A stretch of 64,000 nucleotides of DNA from Isochrysis galbana. Lineage: Eukaryota; Haptophyta; Isochrysidales; Isochrysidaceae. The notes below the pieces were generated by a model. That model was given only the letters and a program-made list of their open reading frames with translations. It was not told the origin of the DNA and ran no database searches. The stretch is taken from NCBI GenBank assembly GCA_018136815.1, contig CM030935.1, positions 5,001,945-5,065,944 on the forward strand, read 5' to 3'. Of this stretch, positions 43,316-54,500 are shown one piece after another. Position 1 is the first letter of the stretch; each line of letters opens with the position of its first letter. The position numbers and the translations under genes were made by a program.

Positions 43316-43763
43316 GCGCGCGCGGGCATCGCACGCCGGAAGAGAACGAAGAGAACGACGAGGAAAGAACGACAAAAAAAACGACACGATCTGGTCCGAG
43401 GAAAGGTAATACTCACGCTCGTTTACGATATGTTTACAGGTCGACACCCGATGTGACAGGCGGGCACCGCGGAAGCGCGGCGCCAGACGAAGAACGACCC
43501 AAGAGGCGGGGTCCACAAAACGAAGAGACAAAATAAGGTAAGCGACGCGCGCGTTTACGTTTGTCCGCAGAGATAGAACTGACAGGCCTGCCCCAGCCCG
43601 CCCCCCACCCTCCTGGCCCGTCGTAGTGCACGCGGGCCCACCCCCCGTAGGGGGGGTAGCGGAAGCGGGGATGAGAGTGTGGGGTATAGGCGATGGCGAG
43701 TGAGATACCGGAGGGGTGTGAGTCAGTAGCAGCATAGCGGGCACCTTCAAGAATATTTTTTTT
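43316..43763. other. Sequence interrupting the dispersed repeat
   Basis: Spacer between two units of the same repeat. No gene recognised. Confidence 0.4.
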
Positions 43764-44640
43764 TCTCCATCGCGGACACCCCCCGGGGTGGGCCCGTACA
43801 CTCAACCCCAGCCCCTGCCCTTTGGCAGGGGCAGGGCACTCATCATTCCTGCCCAGACCCTTCGTGGGCGCGGGCCGCGAGCTGCACTCCCACGCCCGCG
43901 CTGGGCCTGCCCTCGAGCTGACTCCCCCCCTGTCCCTGGTCGCCAGGCATACAGGGGACTTCTGGCGGCTCCCATGGCCAGCGAGGCGAGCGTGGGAGAG
44001 GCAGGGGGGGCCAGGGGCTGAGCCCCAGCCTCCACTGCCCCCTGAGCTGCCCTTGCTGGCCCCCTGGGAGCCCCCAAAGGACCCCTGAGAGCAGGCCAGG
44101 GTGCGCCGCATGGCGACGCGCCGCAGGGACAACGATGGGTGAGAGTGGAGAGAGGGAGAGGGGGGGTTTTGCACCCCCCCCGATGGAGTGCAGTGAGAAA
44201 CGGGCCCCGTTTGCGTTAGCAAACGGGTGAGGGGCGGCTGGCGACAGGAGGAAGACGAGAAGGGAGTGGCTCAATGGCGAGGAGAGTATCCCAGGTGGCG
44301 CAGGCTACTCGAGTCGCAGTCACTTATTTCTCGAGGACCGCTCACGGCGCGAGCTGGTAAGGGCCGTTCTTCTTGGTTTTAGAGAGTTCCTCCCCCCCCC
44401 CCCCGGTGCTTTTTCCCGGAGAGTCGGCCGGCGTCGACCGGTCCGCCTCAATGGGTTTTCCCTCATTTTAATTTGTGGGGGGTTAGAATGGGAGCCGGGG
44501 GTCTGCGAGGGGGGAGATGCGGAGGGGTGCATACGTGTATGTGTCTGTGGCAGCAACATGCGCCGAGGCGTACGGGCAGGTGCGCTGAGGGTTGTCGTGT
44601 TGGTACCGGGCTAGTGAGAGTAGTGGTACTAATGCTCAGT
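43764..44640 (+). repeat. Dispersed repeat family, near-complete unit
   Basis: Aligns along its whole length with 62550-63440: CATCGCGGACACCCCCCGGG, ... GGAGAGTCGGCCGGCGTCGA, ... GTACCGGGCTAGTGAGAGTA. Roughly 90% similar by eye. No coding domain seen. Confidence 0.8.
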
Positions 44641-44744
44641 TAGATTATTATTATTTGGCTCGCTCTCCTTCTCTCTCTCTTCCCCCCTCCTATCCTCTGT
44701 TCTCCTTTCTCCTCTTTTCTCCATTCTCTTTCTCCCCCGTAAAA
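44641..44744. other. CT-rich spacer
   Basis: TCTCCTTTCTCC-type sequence bordering the AT-rich island. Confidence 0.5.
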
Positions 44745-45265
44745 ATAGTTTTTAAAACTGAGAGTATCTAACAGCTATTGTAACAGTTTTAGAAATGACA
44801 TAAAGTTACTAGGATTAATATTAAAATATAATATAACAATATGGTAATTAAATTAAAGATTATTAAAGACGTGATATAAAAATAGTAAAATTAAAAAATC
44901 CAACCAAAAATTCAAGTAAAATTAAATATCGGTCATTTTGATTTTGATCTCATCAAGTAAAATATTAACATCAAGAATATTTAAAATAAATAAAAACCAC
45001 AAAAAAACAAATAAAATTTACTTTTATGTGTTTATTCAAACGATGCTATGACTATAAGTCTTCATTTTAAACGAAGGTTTACTAAGATAATTACTATCAA
45101 GTTATAATTTTTAATTCAACATTTTTAAGGATCAAATTCATTGTCACTGAATAATAATTTTATTACTAGTACTTCACTAAACTTTAATTTGAATGATTCA
45201 TTGAAAAGTGTATTTTCGTAAAAATGTTATAATAAATTATAATTAATTAAATGAAATTATCCATA
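44745..45265. other. AT-rich island without long frames
   Basis: About 520 bp of roughly 80% A+T, with abrupt borders to GC-rich DNA on both sides. No open frame of useful length on either strand, and no tRNA or rRNA signature recognised. Organellar insert, viral remnant or an intrinsic AT-rich element are all possible. Confidence 0.7.
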
Positions 45266-45285
45266 CCTAGTGAGTGACCGGCCTA

Positions 45286-45349
45286 GAACGTTGTCAGATT
45301 AGGGTGCGTGGGAGGTGCTCGCTTTTCTAGGGCTAATCTGACAACGTTC
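45286..45349. repeat. 64-bp inverted repeat
   Basis: GAACGTTGTCAGATTAG at 45286-45302 and its exact complement at 45333-45349. A third half copy (GTTGTCAGATTAG) starts at about 45427. Confidence 0.85.
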
Positions 45350-45521
45350 CGCGTAGAGGGGGAGGGGGGGAAAAGAAACAACTTCCTGGAGGCGCTGCAC
45401 CACTTGGCGGGGTGGACTGCTCGGCCGGTGAAAGTTGTCAGATTAGCGCAGACGCGGTGCCCCGCGACACACCCCCAGCGCTCACACACCAGCACAGAGA
45501 CCGAGGACGACGGTGCCGCAC

Positions 45522-45940
45522 GCGTCGGTTGAGGGATTGCTCGATTTCCCGGCGAGCGCCCTCCCCCCTCCGCTGCTTTCGCCCCAAATCTAAAAAGGTC
45601 GGTTGAGGGATTGCTCGATTCCCCGGCGAGCGCTTCCCCCTCCGCTGCTTTCGCCCCAAATCTAAAAAGGTCGGACGGGTGTTGTCCGATTTTCCGGCGA
45701 GCGCTTCCCCCTCCACTGCTTTCGCCCCAAATCTAAAAAGGTCGGTCGAGGATTGCTCGATTTCCCGGCGAGCGCCCCCCCCTCCGCTACTTTCGCCCCA
45801 AATCTAAAAAGGTCGGACGGGTGTTGTCCGATTTCCCCGCGAGCGCTTCCCCCCTCCACTGCTTTCGCCCCAAATCTAAAAAGGTCGGACGGGTGTTGTC
45901 CGATTTCCCGGCGAGCGCTTCCCCCCTCCACTGCTTTTCG
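45522..45940. repeat. Tandem array, about six units of ~70 bp
   Basis: Each unit contains CGATTTCCCGGCGAGCGC, CCCTCC(G/A)CTGCTTTCG and CCCAAATCTAAAAAGGTCGG. Two unit types alternate: GGTTGAGGGATTGCTCGA or GGACGGGTGTTGTCCGA at the junction. Confidence 0.9.
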
Positions 45941-46222
45941 GTGAGTGGTGGTGGGCAGAGCGGGCAGGAGGCCCGCTTTTGCAGGAGGAGGGGCCTTGGG
46001 CCCTTTTGGTGGGCCCGGCGCGGGACGCGTCGACTTTGATTCTTCACCTGACGGATCCGAGGTTACCACTGCCTCGGATGGGAACGGAGGGAACGGAAGG
46101 GAAGCGGCGAGAGGCGCGGCGGAAGTTGGGCAGTGGCCAATGACGGGCTGGACCACCTCCTCAGCAGAGGAAGGCGGGAGGACGGGCTTGGGCGAGGGCG
46201 AGCGCGACGACGGAGCGGACAT
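45662..46222 (-). CDS. Pro/Ser-rich open frame running into the tandem array
   Basis: A 186-residue frame starting MSAPSSRSPSPKPVLPPSSAE. The first ~110 residues are Pro/Ser/Ala-rich. The rest is the translated tandem array (SARREIGQHPSDLFRFGAK repeats). The N-terminal part could be a disordered first exon of a real gene, with the repeats in an intron or 3' UTR. No domain is recognised, so I treat it as doubtful. Confidence 0.25.
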   Translation of the reverse strand: MSAPSSRSPSPKPVLPPSSAEEVVQPVIGHCPTSAAPLAASLPFPPFPSEAVVTSDPSGEESKSTRPAPGPPKGPKAPPPAKAGLLPALPTTTHRKAVEGGSARREIGQHPSDLFRFGAKAVEGGSARGEIGQHPSDLFRFGAKVAEGGALAGKSSNPRPTFLDLGRKQWRGKRSPENRTTPVRPF

Positions 46223-46363
46223 GGCTGGGCGGATCGAGATGGATAGGCTGGGGCTGAGGGATTGGAGAGGTTTGGTATTGAGGTAGTGTTGAGAACGAGG
46301 GACGAAAACGAGGACGAGAGCGACGAACGAAGAACGACAGACGACAGACGGCTAGAGGCCGAT
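46223..46363. other. Short spacer with GACGA repeats
   Basis: ACGAGAACGA-type low complexity at 46285-46350. Confidence 0.4.
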
Positions 46364-46885
46364 GGACCGACGAGATGACACTACACTCACATCAACACTC
46401 TCCACACTAACGTATCCCTATCACGGAACGCACAGGAACCCGCTGGCAGATCGAACAAGGAAGAGAATGCCGACAAGAGAGCGACGGGGCGACGGACGAT
46501 CCGACGGGGCGACAGTTACGCACAGGAATAAGGAGGGAATCTTTCGAAAACCCTTAAGTGATTTGATGAAGACCGAAGTAAAATAGCGCCACGATATAAT
46601 CCAACGGCCAACACCTGAAGGGGAATCAGGGTCACACATGGGGGCGGTTCCTTGCACCGGCGATACCTGATCGCGCGACTTAGCCTAAAACGCGAGGAGC
46701 ATGCAAGGAGGTAAGCCAGGTGAGGGGCAAGCAGGCGACAAAGGAGGCAATAAAGGAGGCGAGGGCAACAAGGGCGAATGGACGAATGTAGGACACTACG
46801 ACGGTGACTCGTGGCTAGCCTGCAAGGAGGGAACAAAGAAACGCAAACAACTTCTAAAACAAAAAGGTCGATCGCGGATGCGACA
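46364..46885 (-). repeat. 522-bp dispersed repeat, copy 2 (inverted)
   Basis: Reverse complement of 2993-3514 with identical length and sharp ends. Confidence 0.8.
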
Positions 46886-47562
46886 GTGTAATACCCTAAA
46901 AATCGCGTGATAAAACCTCAATCTTGACTTGGTGAATTTTCACCCTTAGAAGTTAAAAGGCGTGTTTGACCGCCCTACTACAAGTACAAAGGACAAAGGC
47001 GAGCTGGAGCAACGATTTCAGCGTCCCATGGTTGCACGACTATACGAGAAATTCGAATCCTGCGCACACTTATAATCCACAAGTCTTCAAATCTTCTACA
47101 ACTACTTAATCCCCGTTAGCCGTTAGCTGCTGCGACAGGACACAACACGAGAACGTAATGTGAAAGCGGGAGCCGCGACAGCAACAACCATCTCTCCACT
47201 ACGGGGCACATCACTATGACTATGACCACGTCATCAATCACGAGCCGCAGATGGGCTTGCATCTGATACAAGCGCAACGGTGGCCGGCTAGAGGCACACG
47301 CAGGGCGTGATGGGAGAAAAGGAGGTGACCGACGTTCAAACGTGCAAGGAGGACAGGGCGCTCATTGGTAACGGTCAAGCGCACTCTAATGCCTTGCTCC
47401 CAGATCAACAGCAAACAAGATGAGTCTTTGATGTCAAGGGTTCGTGCGTTTGGCGGCCCTCAGCATGGTCCAGATTTCCATTTGCGATAACGTAAGTTCG
47501 AACTCAATGACTCGAATGGTGCTGCCAAGGCGAGCATATGATGCCGCTGCTCCGTCGCTTCC
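46886..47562. other. Spacer, 3' side of the small three-exon gene
   Basis: Contains TGTTTGACCGCCCTAC at 46963-46978. No gene recognised. Confidence 0.35.
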
Positions 47563-48114
47563 TCAGCCAAGGCACTTGCACATGCCCTCGGGAAGGCATT
47601 TCTTGAACCACGGCTTTTCTTTCTGTGTCAGACAGGAGACACGGGGGGGAGTTGCAGCTGAGTCTAAGAAGTAGGTGTCTGGCGGCGGGGAAGGACAATC
47701 TGTAGAGTGCAGTGCGAGCGCAATGGCAGCCATCGCACCTCTGCGGGCACAGGCTCTGCAGCCACCGGCGCACTCTCGACTGCCAACTCGGCAGGTGTGG
47801 CTACTGCCTCCGCTTCAACCTTGTCTGTTATGACCTGCGCAGACGAAGTTGTGGGGTAATTTTAAGTTCCTTGACGTGCATGGCCAAAGAAGGATACGCG
47901 TATTTCATCTGCTCTCCCACATGCGGGCATTTCCCCTTTCTCTCTCCCTCTCTGCAGGCATCGCCAACCCCAATCTCCCTCACTCTGCGTGCCCACTGTC
48001 CTTCCCGCTGGAGCGTAATGCGCTCACTTCTGGCGATGCCTCGTACACGATCTGTTCGGTGGACTGGGTGTCGCCCAGCTTCACCTTCGACTTCTTCTTG
48101 AACAGCTTAAGCAT
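47563..48114 (-). CDS. Small 80-residue protein, three exons
   Basis: Exons (minus): 48028-48114, 47739-47834, 47563-47622. The GT-AG introns (GAA|GTGAGC to CGCAG|GTC, and GAG|GTGCGA to CACAG|AAA) join in phase 0. The product begins MLKLFKKKSKVKLGDTQ, continues with an acidic Ala/Val/Glu/Pro stretch (EAEAVATPAELAVESAPVAAE) and ends KEKPWFKKCLPEGMCKCLG. The basic N-terminal helix and the terminal Cys cluster would suit membrane association, perhaps by lipidation. This is inferred from composition only. All phases agree and the reading is not low complexity, but no homolog is known to me. Upstream on the minus strand is a CT/GA-rich tract that may be its 5' UTR. Confidence 0.45.
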
Positions 48115-48477
48115 CGAGCGCGAGAAGAGAGAGGGAGAGGGAGAGGGAGAGAGGGAGGGAGGGAGGGAGCGCGAGGGAGCGAGGGAGAGGTCAAGCGAGC
48201 GAGGAAGTGAACGAGAGAGAGGGAGTCCGCGCGCACAAGAGAGAGAGGGGAGGAGGGAGAGGGAGAGGGAGAGAGAGAGGGGGGAGGGAGAGGGCGGCCG
48301 CGGCGGAGCGTTCAAGAGGGGTGTGTGGCGCGCCAAGGTGGATGCGGGGCGCAGATTCCCGCGGGGGGGAGGAGGGAAAGGGGAGGACTAGCAAGACGCT
48401 TTTACTATTTACTATAGGCTTGAGCTTCGTGCGCGTGCCCGCTTCGTGGGCGTGCCCGTGCCCTTCCCCAGCCTCCC
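48115..48477. other. GA-rich promoter-like spacer
   Basis: GAGAGGGAGA repeats at 48125-48300 between two divergent coding regions. No separate gene. Confidence 0.4.
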
Positions 48478-49106
48478 ATGGCCCCTAGCAAGCCTGCCAA
48501 CAAGCCCAAGCCGGCACGGGGGCACTACACAGTACATGCCCGCGACACCCGGGCCGAGGAGCGCGCGCGCGTAGTCGCAGATGTCCGGAAGGCGGTTGCT
48601 CATTGTCGCACGCATAGCGTTGGCGTGAAGGCGGCTCTGGCTTCTAGCTTCTGGCTTCTGGCTTCTGGGCTTTTCCCTCATGCCACGCGCGGAAAGGTCG
48701 AGTGGGGCCTGAGGCGGCCTGCCGCCAATGATGACTCCACTCGGGACGCCAACCAACAGCTGCTCACAAATGCTGAGCGCTTGAAGTTGGCATCGTGGGT
48801 CCACAAGCACACTGCCTCATGTCGCACACGTAGCGGAGATTTTTAAGAAGATTTTTTTTTTTGAAATTGGCATCGTGGATCCTCACGCGCGCTGACGCCC
48901 ATGATCCCCAGTCTCGGCATCAGATTTCTGTCAAGGTCCGCGAGATGCTCACAGAGAGGCACCGCTTCAATCGTATCAAAAAGTTCGGCAAGGGCTCAAT
49001 TCCCCTCAATACCCCTGAGTTGAATCACGTCAATTCCACGCTCGACCTCTCCCATACATTCTTTCAAAGAATCTTCCCGTGGTGGCGAGCAAGAGGCGTT
49101 ACACAG
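48478..49106 (+). pseudogene. Transposase-like N-terminal region, split by an 80-bp insertion event
   Basis: The first frame starts MAPSKPANKPKPARGHYTVH and reaches TNAERLKLASWV. After the insertion the second frame continues LKLASWILTRADAHDP, then HQISVKVREMLTERHRFNRIK, GSIPLNTPELNHVNS and LSHTFFQRIFPWWRA. Such a basic leader followed by a helix-turn-helix-like module and the LSHTFFQ segment looks like the N-terminal DNA-binding part of a DDE-type transposase in algae, but I cannot name the family. The frame ends in a degenerate Arg/Gly region at about 49.1-49.3 kb without a catalytic domain. The retroposon insertion (48803-48860) throws the frame, so this copy is broken. Confidence 0.45.
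48781..48882 (+). mobile_element. 58-bp oligo-T-ended SINE-like insertion with 22-bp target duplication
   Basis: The insert 48803-48860 ends TTTTTAAGAAGATTTTTTTTTT. It is flanked by TTGAA(G/A)TTGGCATCGTGG + (G/A)TCC at 48781-48802 and 48861-48882 (20 of 22 identical). Related copies at 19.27 and 20.24 kb. Confidence 0.75.
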
Positions 49107-50593
49107 TGTGAGAAAAAGGCCCGCTGGGGGACAATAAGAAAAAACTGGGCTCAAGCGGACAAGTCCCCGGCACCCGGGGAGACAGCCGCGAGAGGCGAGG
49201 CGGGAGAGGAGAATTCTCTCGGGGGAGGATTAGAGAGGGTGAGGGGCCGGCGAAACAACTGTAACGCAGCGACCGGGAAACATAAGTTCTCTGTCGTTCA
49301 CCGACAAGTGATTTGACAACTCTACGATAGATCGATTTATTTCTCATAAACATATCATTAAATTATGTTACGAATGGTGCCCCCAGCGCCCTTTCAAACA
49401 TGCCACACACACTAGAAATCAGGCTCTAGACGCGCACATATGGACTGCCTGCTCGTCGCCATGCGGCGCACAGACAGTCCATACACATATCTTACGAATA
49501 CACACGCGCACTGCCCCCCCGATTCGACCCCTTCGAGCCCTGTAGCCGATCTGCTGACCGGCCGCGCCTGCCGAGAGAGACGCCAACTCTGACTTTTCAG
49601 CCAGGGAAGCTTGTTGCGAGGCGGGTGTGGGCTGGGGCGGGGTCAGGTGCTGGGTATGGCACACCCAGGCCAAGGCCGGGCGGGGGGCTCGCGCTGCGCG
49701 CGCGCTGCTCGCCACCTGGCTTCTGGCGCTCGTCTGCGCGCTGCGAAGGGGGGGGAGTGCGAGAACGACCTGGAGGTGAGCGCGGCGAGCGTGAAGGGGC
49801 ACATCGCGGCAGGCAGCGTGGGGGGGGCTTACCACTGGTGTTGGCCGCGCGAGTACACCCCTGTGGCAAGCTGGGCTGCCAAAGAGGAGTGGGGGAATGT
49901 CAGAGCAAGGCTCATCTCACTCTTGGAGATGGCCTGCGAGGGCGCGCCGGCAGCTAGCGCGGAATGCGGTTCTTGCGGGGAGCTCATGGAGCTTTCCTCG
50001 GGGGTGACTACGGGCATGGTGATCGACGCACGACGCACGACGCACGGAGGGCGCGGAAGTGTGGAAGGAGGCTTGTGGGAGGTGGTGGCAGGCGACTGGG
50101 GGTGGCTCAGGCGCGTGCTTGGCTGGTATTGACTCGTTGACTCGGGGTATAGACTCGGGAACTCGGGGGGACTCGCTTGGGAACACGGTGGGACTCGACG
50201 AAGTTGCCACAAAAACACTCACAAGAAACCAAAAACCAAAGTCCTTGGGCTCAGAAAACTAACGTAAAAACTCCGGAATCATACGATAAACAAACCCTCC
50301 CCGTGCGACAAAGGCTGAGGTCGCGATCGCTCGTCATGCGCGAAGAAATACGGAAAGAGAGCGCAAAACTACGCAAACGAAGGGTTCAAACTATCGTTAA
50401 AGTGAAAACTCGTCCGCTGAAGCCAACGCGGAGGGTCGAGGAGAGGTCCAAACTCGCGCGGGGGGAAGAAGGCGATGTGCAGAGAGACCTTCTAGACAAG
50501 CGACGAGCAAGGGGCGACGAAACAAGACGCGAGACGCGGGGCGCGTGCCATTCGTTCTTCCTTTCTTTCACCGAAAACGCGGCGAAACTAACG
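49107..50593. other. Spacer left of the LTR element
   Basis: Contains the second copy of the AGCGG...TCCCCGGCACCCGGGGA motif (49155-49182). Opposed frames at 49611-50132 (+) and 49829-50218 (-) are Gly/Ala- and Pro/Ser-rich. Neither shows a family signature, so I call neither. Confidence 0.35.
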
Positions 50594-51292
50594 TTAAACA
50601 TCGGTACCCCCTCCGCGAGAATCGCGAAGAAGAACGGACGAGATGGAGGCAATCATCGAAGGAATCGCGAGAGGAATCGAAGCGAGGGGGGGAAACAGCG
50701 CGCGCGGGGGGGGAACGAACGACGGCCGGAGGAAACGAACCGCGCGCGGAGGAGAAGAACCTCGCGCGGGGGGGGGAATAATATAACGGCCGGAGGCGAC
50801 GGATGGCACGCCGAGAGGAAGAACCTGCCGCGGGGGGCGAGGGACCGAGGGCACGGCGGGGCAGCGTGGGAGGGCGCGAGGGTGATCTCGGAGCGAGATC
50901 GCGTCCTTTCCCTCGCGGAGCGCAGAGAGACCCCCACGGAACATCCTGGGACCGGAGAATGTTTTGGACGAAACTTCCCTCCGTCGGCCGAGGAGAGGAG
51001 GACGGAGAGAGAGAGAGAGAGAGTCTCGCAGAGCAACTGCGGAACGAGAAGTCGAAGTCATGCCGGTTTATTACCTTAAACGAGCCAACAATTATAGTAA
51101 CAGCAAAAACAAAATTCGAATCGCAAATTTCGAGACCAAAATCTGCAAACCTGGACTTGAGACCATGGGGAATCCGAATCTGTGTGTCTTGTGCGTCAGT
51201 GGCAACACGGGGAACTGTTCAATTGTAATTGTGAGCGCGTACCTTACACGAATATTCATGCCTACAGCCTTCAGATGGGCAGGAATACAACA
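50594..51292 (-). repeat. 3' LTR
   Basis: Starts TGTTGTATTCCTGCCC on the minus strand directly after the polypurine tract. Its inner end is near GTTTAACG at about 50594, compared with TGTTTAACA in the other copy. It is nearly identical to the right-hand LTR. Confidence 0.85.
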
Positions 51293-51585
51293 CCCCCCGA
51301 CTTAAATCGAGACGTCTCCCGATGTCGAGCCAAGAGAGTTCATTTAACCATACGAGACGAGAGACTTAGAAGAGGAGGATTAACCCATGGATCCAAAGCG
51401 AGCACAAAATCGGCAGCTTAGCGCGGCGGCCCCCGATTTCGTACGCCACGTCCTCTACCTACACAAGTGCGCTGCAGCCCAGCTCTACAAATACTTTCCC
51501 AATGCAGCCATCATATATGCGCAGACGTTCGACTCCTCCCTTGGATACCCAGGTGAAGGACCGATCACAGTTGCGTCCTACAACA

Positions 51586-54500
51586 TCAACGGCACCAGGA
51601 ATGGAGCACTTTGCTCGGTTCTGTCCCAGGCCTCTCCTCGAGATGGAGAGGATCGTGATCAGGCTCGAGAGCAACTAAGCGGGATAAGCCGTCGGCGTCC
51701 CAGTGAGTGACTCCAGGTTTGTGCACGACGTCGAATCTATATTCGGCTAGCTTTAGGACCCATCGCATGAGGCGCGAGGCTGGACCACCGGTGACTTGAT
51801 CTTTCATCGTGTGAAGCCAGCGCAAAGCTGAATGGTCTACGACGAGGGTGAAGTGGCGACCCCAAAGATAAGGCCTCCAATTTCGGATCGATTCTAGCGC
51901 TGCTAGAAGTTCGATTTCAGTGACTGTCCAATGGCGCTCAGCCGGACTCAAGCTACGACCGTAGTATGCAACGACGCGCTCTCTCCCTTCGTCGTCTTTT
52001 TGGGCGAGGACGCCGGCGATGCCGAGCTTGCTAGCACCGTCGGTTTTAACGAGGAAAGGACGGTCGTCTCGAGGAGGTGCAAGTACGGGTTCTTCACAGA
52101 TAGCTTGCTTGAGATCTTCGATAGCCTGTCGACAGGCTTCTGTTTGCGACTCGACCGGGACGTCGCACCCTTTCCGCGTGAGAGCGGTTAACGGCGCCGC
52201 ACGGATCGCAAAACGACGGATGAAACGGCGGTAGTAGGAGCACAATCCAAGGAACGAACGGACGGCTTCGATCGAGTTGATTTGGGTTGGGTCGATTTTC
52301 GAGACAGCTTCCACTTTCTTGGGATCCATCCGAAGACCTTCACGCGAAACAACGTGGCCGAGATATTCAGCCGAGGTGGCAAAGAAAACGCATTTCGACA
52401 TCTTGCAAGTGAGGCCCGCCCAGATGAGACGTTCCAAGACAAGATCAAGACGGTGTAACATTTGTTGGAATGACGACTCTTCCCTGGCCTGCAGCGAGTC
52501 ACCTACACCTGTCGACCAGGCGCCGACATCATCCAAGTATGGCATACAAATCTCCCATGCCAGCCCACCGAGAACGGCGTCCATGAGGCGGCACATATAC
52601 GAGGGACCGGATTGAACACCGAAAGGCAAGTAATTGAACTCGTACTTGCCGCGATGAGTAGTGAACGCGGTGATATGTTTATCGGATTCTTTGATCGGTA
52701 TACCCCAGAAACCAGATGCCAGGTCCAGGGTGCAAAGGAATAGAGAATCGAGGTTGCCTTGACCGGACGACAATCGGTCGATGGCTTCTACCGTGAGGGG
52801 AAGAGGGCTGTCCTCTAGACGAAGCTTGGAGTTGACGTCGCGATAATCTACGCAGAAACGTACGGAGCCATCCTTCTTAGTGACTAACACGACTCGAGAG
52901 GCCCACGACGAATTTGATTTCCTAATGATGCCCGCGGACTCCATCTTGCAAACTTCGTCCTCTATGATCTTCTCACCCTCTCGTCCAACTCTAGACGGTG
53001 CGTGACGGTGAGCTTCGGCTCCGGGGTTGAGCGGTAGCTCTACCTCCATCACGTGAGTGTGATTCGGGTTAGTCGGGTCAATTGCGAAAGCAGCGATACG
53101 TCGGGCCAGTAGACGACGAACTTGTTCACGTTGGGGCATCGAGAGACGGCCCTCGGGGTCGATCTTGGCTGCCTCGAGGAGCTTGCGTTGGTCCTCGTTG
53201 AGCGACTCAATCACATCCGGCGAGTTATTGTCACCGACGCGGTGATAAGTTCCAGCGTGAATCTTGAATCGAACCTGTAGCGAAGCTACAGGATGGAACG
53301 ACGGAAGGTGTAGTGGTTTGGGGTCAGTATTGGCCACCGTAACCGCGATGGTGTGGTCGGATTTCGGCCTCTCTACTTGAGGGATGACGAGCGGAGAGCT
53401 GTCAATAGTCTCGCGTGTAGGGAGTCGGTCCACGAGCATGGCGCAGTCTTCGTGTTCTCGAAGAGCTAGCGGAATTCGGACGTGAAACGTCGCCCGATGA
53501 TAGGCCGGGATCGTGATAGGTTCATGGGTATATAGGAGGTACTCGGAGCCACAAGACGCCGGCGCTTTGGCGGCAAACTCATCGGCCGTGTTGAAGAGCG
53601 GCTCGGAGACTAGCTGGTTGTCGTTTTCGGCGGCTTGCGGCCCTCGGAAGAAGTCAGTCGTGATTGGGTTCGCGGAGGTCGGACAGACCTGTGCACAAGT
53701 CATGCTGACAGGGACCACCGCTATCGGTGACGTCGAGACGCGAAAGATCGGCGGAGCGTCGGGGCTTGGACTGCCATTAACCTCAAGAGGAGCCACCGTG
53801 GATGGGGCACCGAGGGTGATAGAGCCGTCCGCGCTGTCGGAGGCGAGCTGAATCGAAGCGGCGTGCGTAGCTAAGAAGTCGTTCCCGAGCAGTAGCATCG
53901 GGTTGCCTTCAATCACCATGAACGTATGACGAAAGAGAAATCCACCGACGGAGAAAACGATTCGAGCCTTGCCTCGCGTGATAAGAGGTAGGCCGTCTGG
54001 GCCATGGAGCGGTGTCACTACGGCTTGCGGCAGCCGCTCGACGCATGCGTCGTTGGGTAGGCTGGACAAGAGGGAAGTGGTCACGACCGACGGGCCAGCT
54101 CCGGTGTCAGCGAGTGTGCTGTTGACCGTGAGGGCGGAGTCGGCTAAGATTACTCCTTCTTTGCCGGCAGCCTCGCCGGAGCGGCAGACCATTAGATCTC
54201 GAACATATAGACAATGCCTTGGGTAGGCAGATGGTAGGGTATCCACGACGCTCTCCGGCCGGTGCGCGGTCACGTGTGCAATGGTGTCGGACAGGGACGG
54301 GGTTGGTCGCCAGCGTCGTTGCTCGGGTGAATTCGTCGTCAAACTGGTCGTCGTCTCTTCGGGTACTCCGACTGCCGCTATCGTGGCAGAGGGCCTAGAG
54401 GGGTCGTCCTCGTTGGTAGCGGTACAGGGTGATAGCTTGGGACTAGTGTAGCCCAGGCCTCTCTTGTCGGTGGGGTGCCTCGGGTGGTCGGACATCTTTT

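Noticed and set aside
45522..45940. CRISPR-like or satellite coding array
   Set aside because: Units are contiguous ~70-bp tandem repeats without spacers. The open frame through them is explained by the repeat sequence.
49611..50218. Opposing frames of 173 (+) and 129 (-) codons
   Set aside because: Both could be disordered coding sequence, but neither has a recognisable domain or convincing splice structure, so no gene is claimed.
51387..51710. Plus-strand frame with VASYNINGTRNG, resembling the start of a LINE endonuclease
   Set aside because: Only about ten residues fit, and the right part is antisense to the 3' end of the intact pol frame. Probably coincidence; a LINE profile search would decide.
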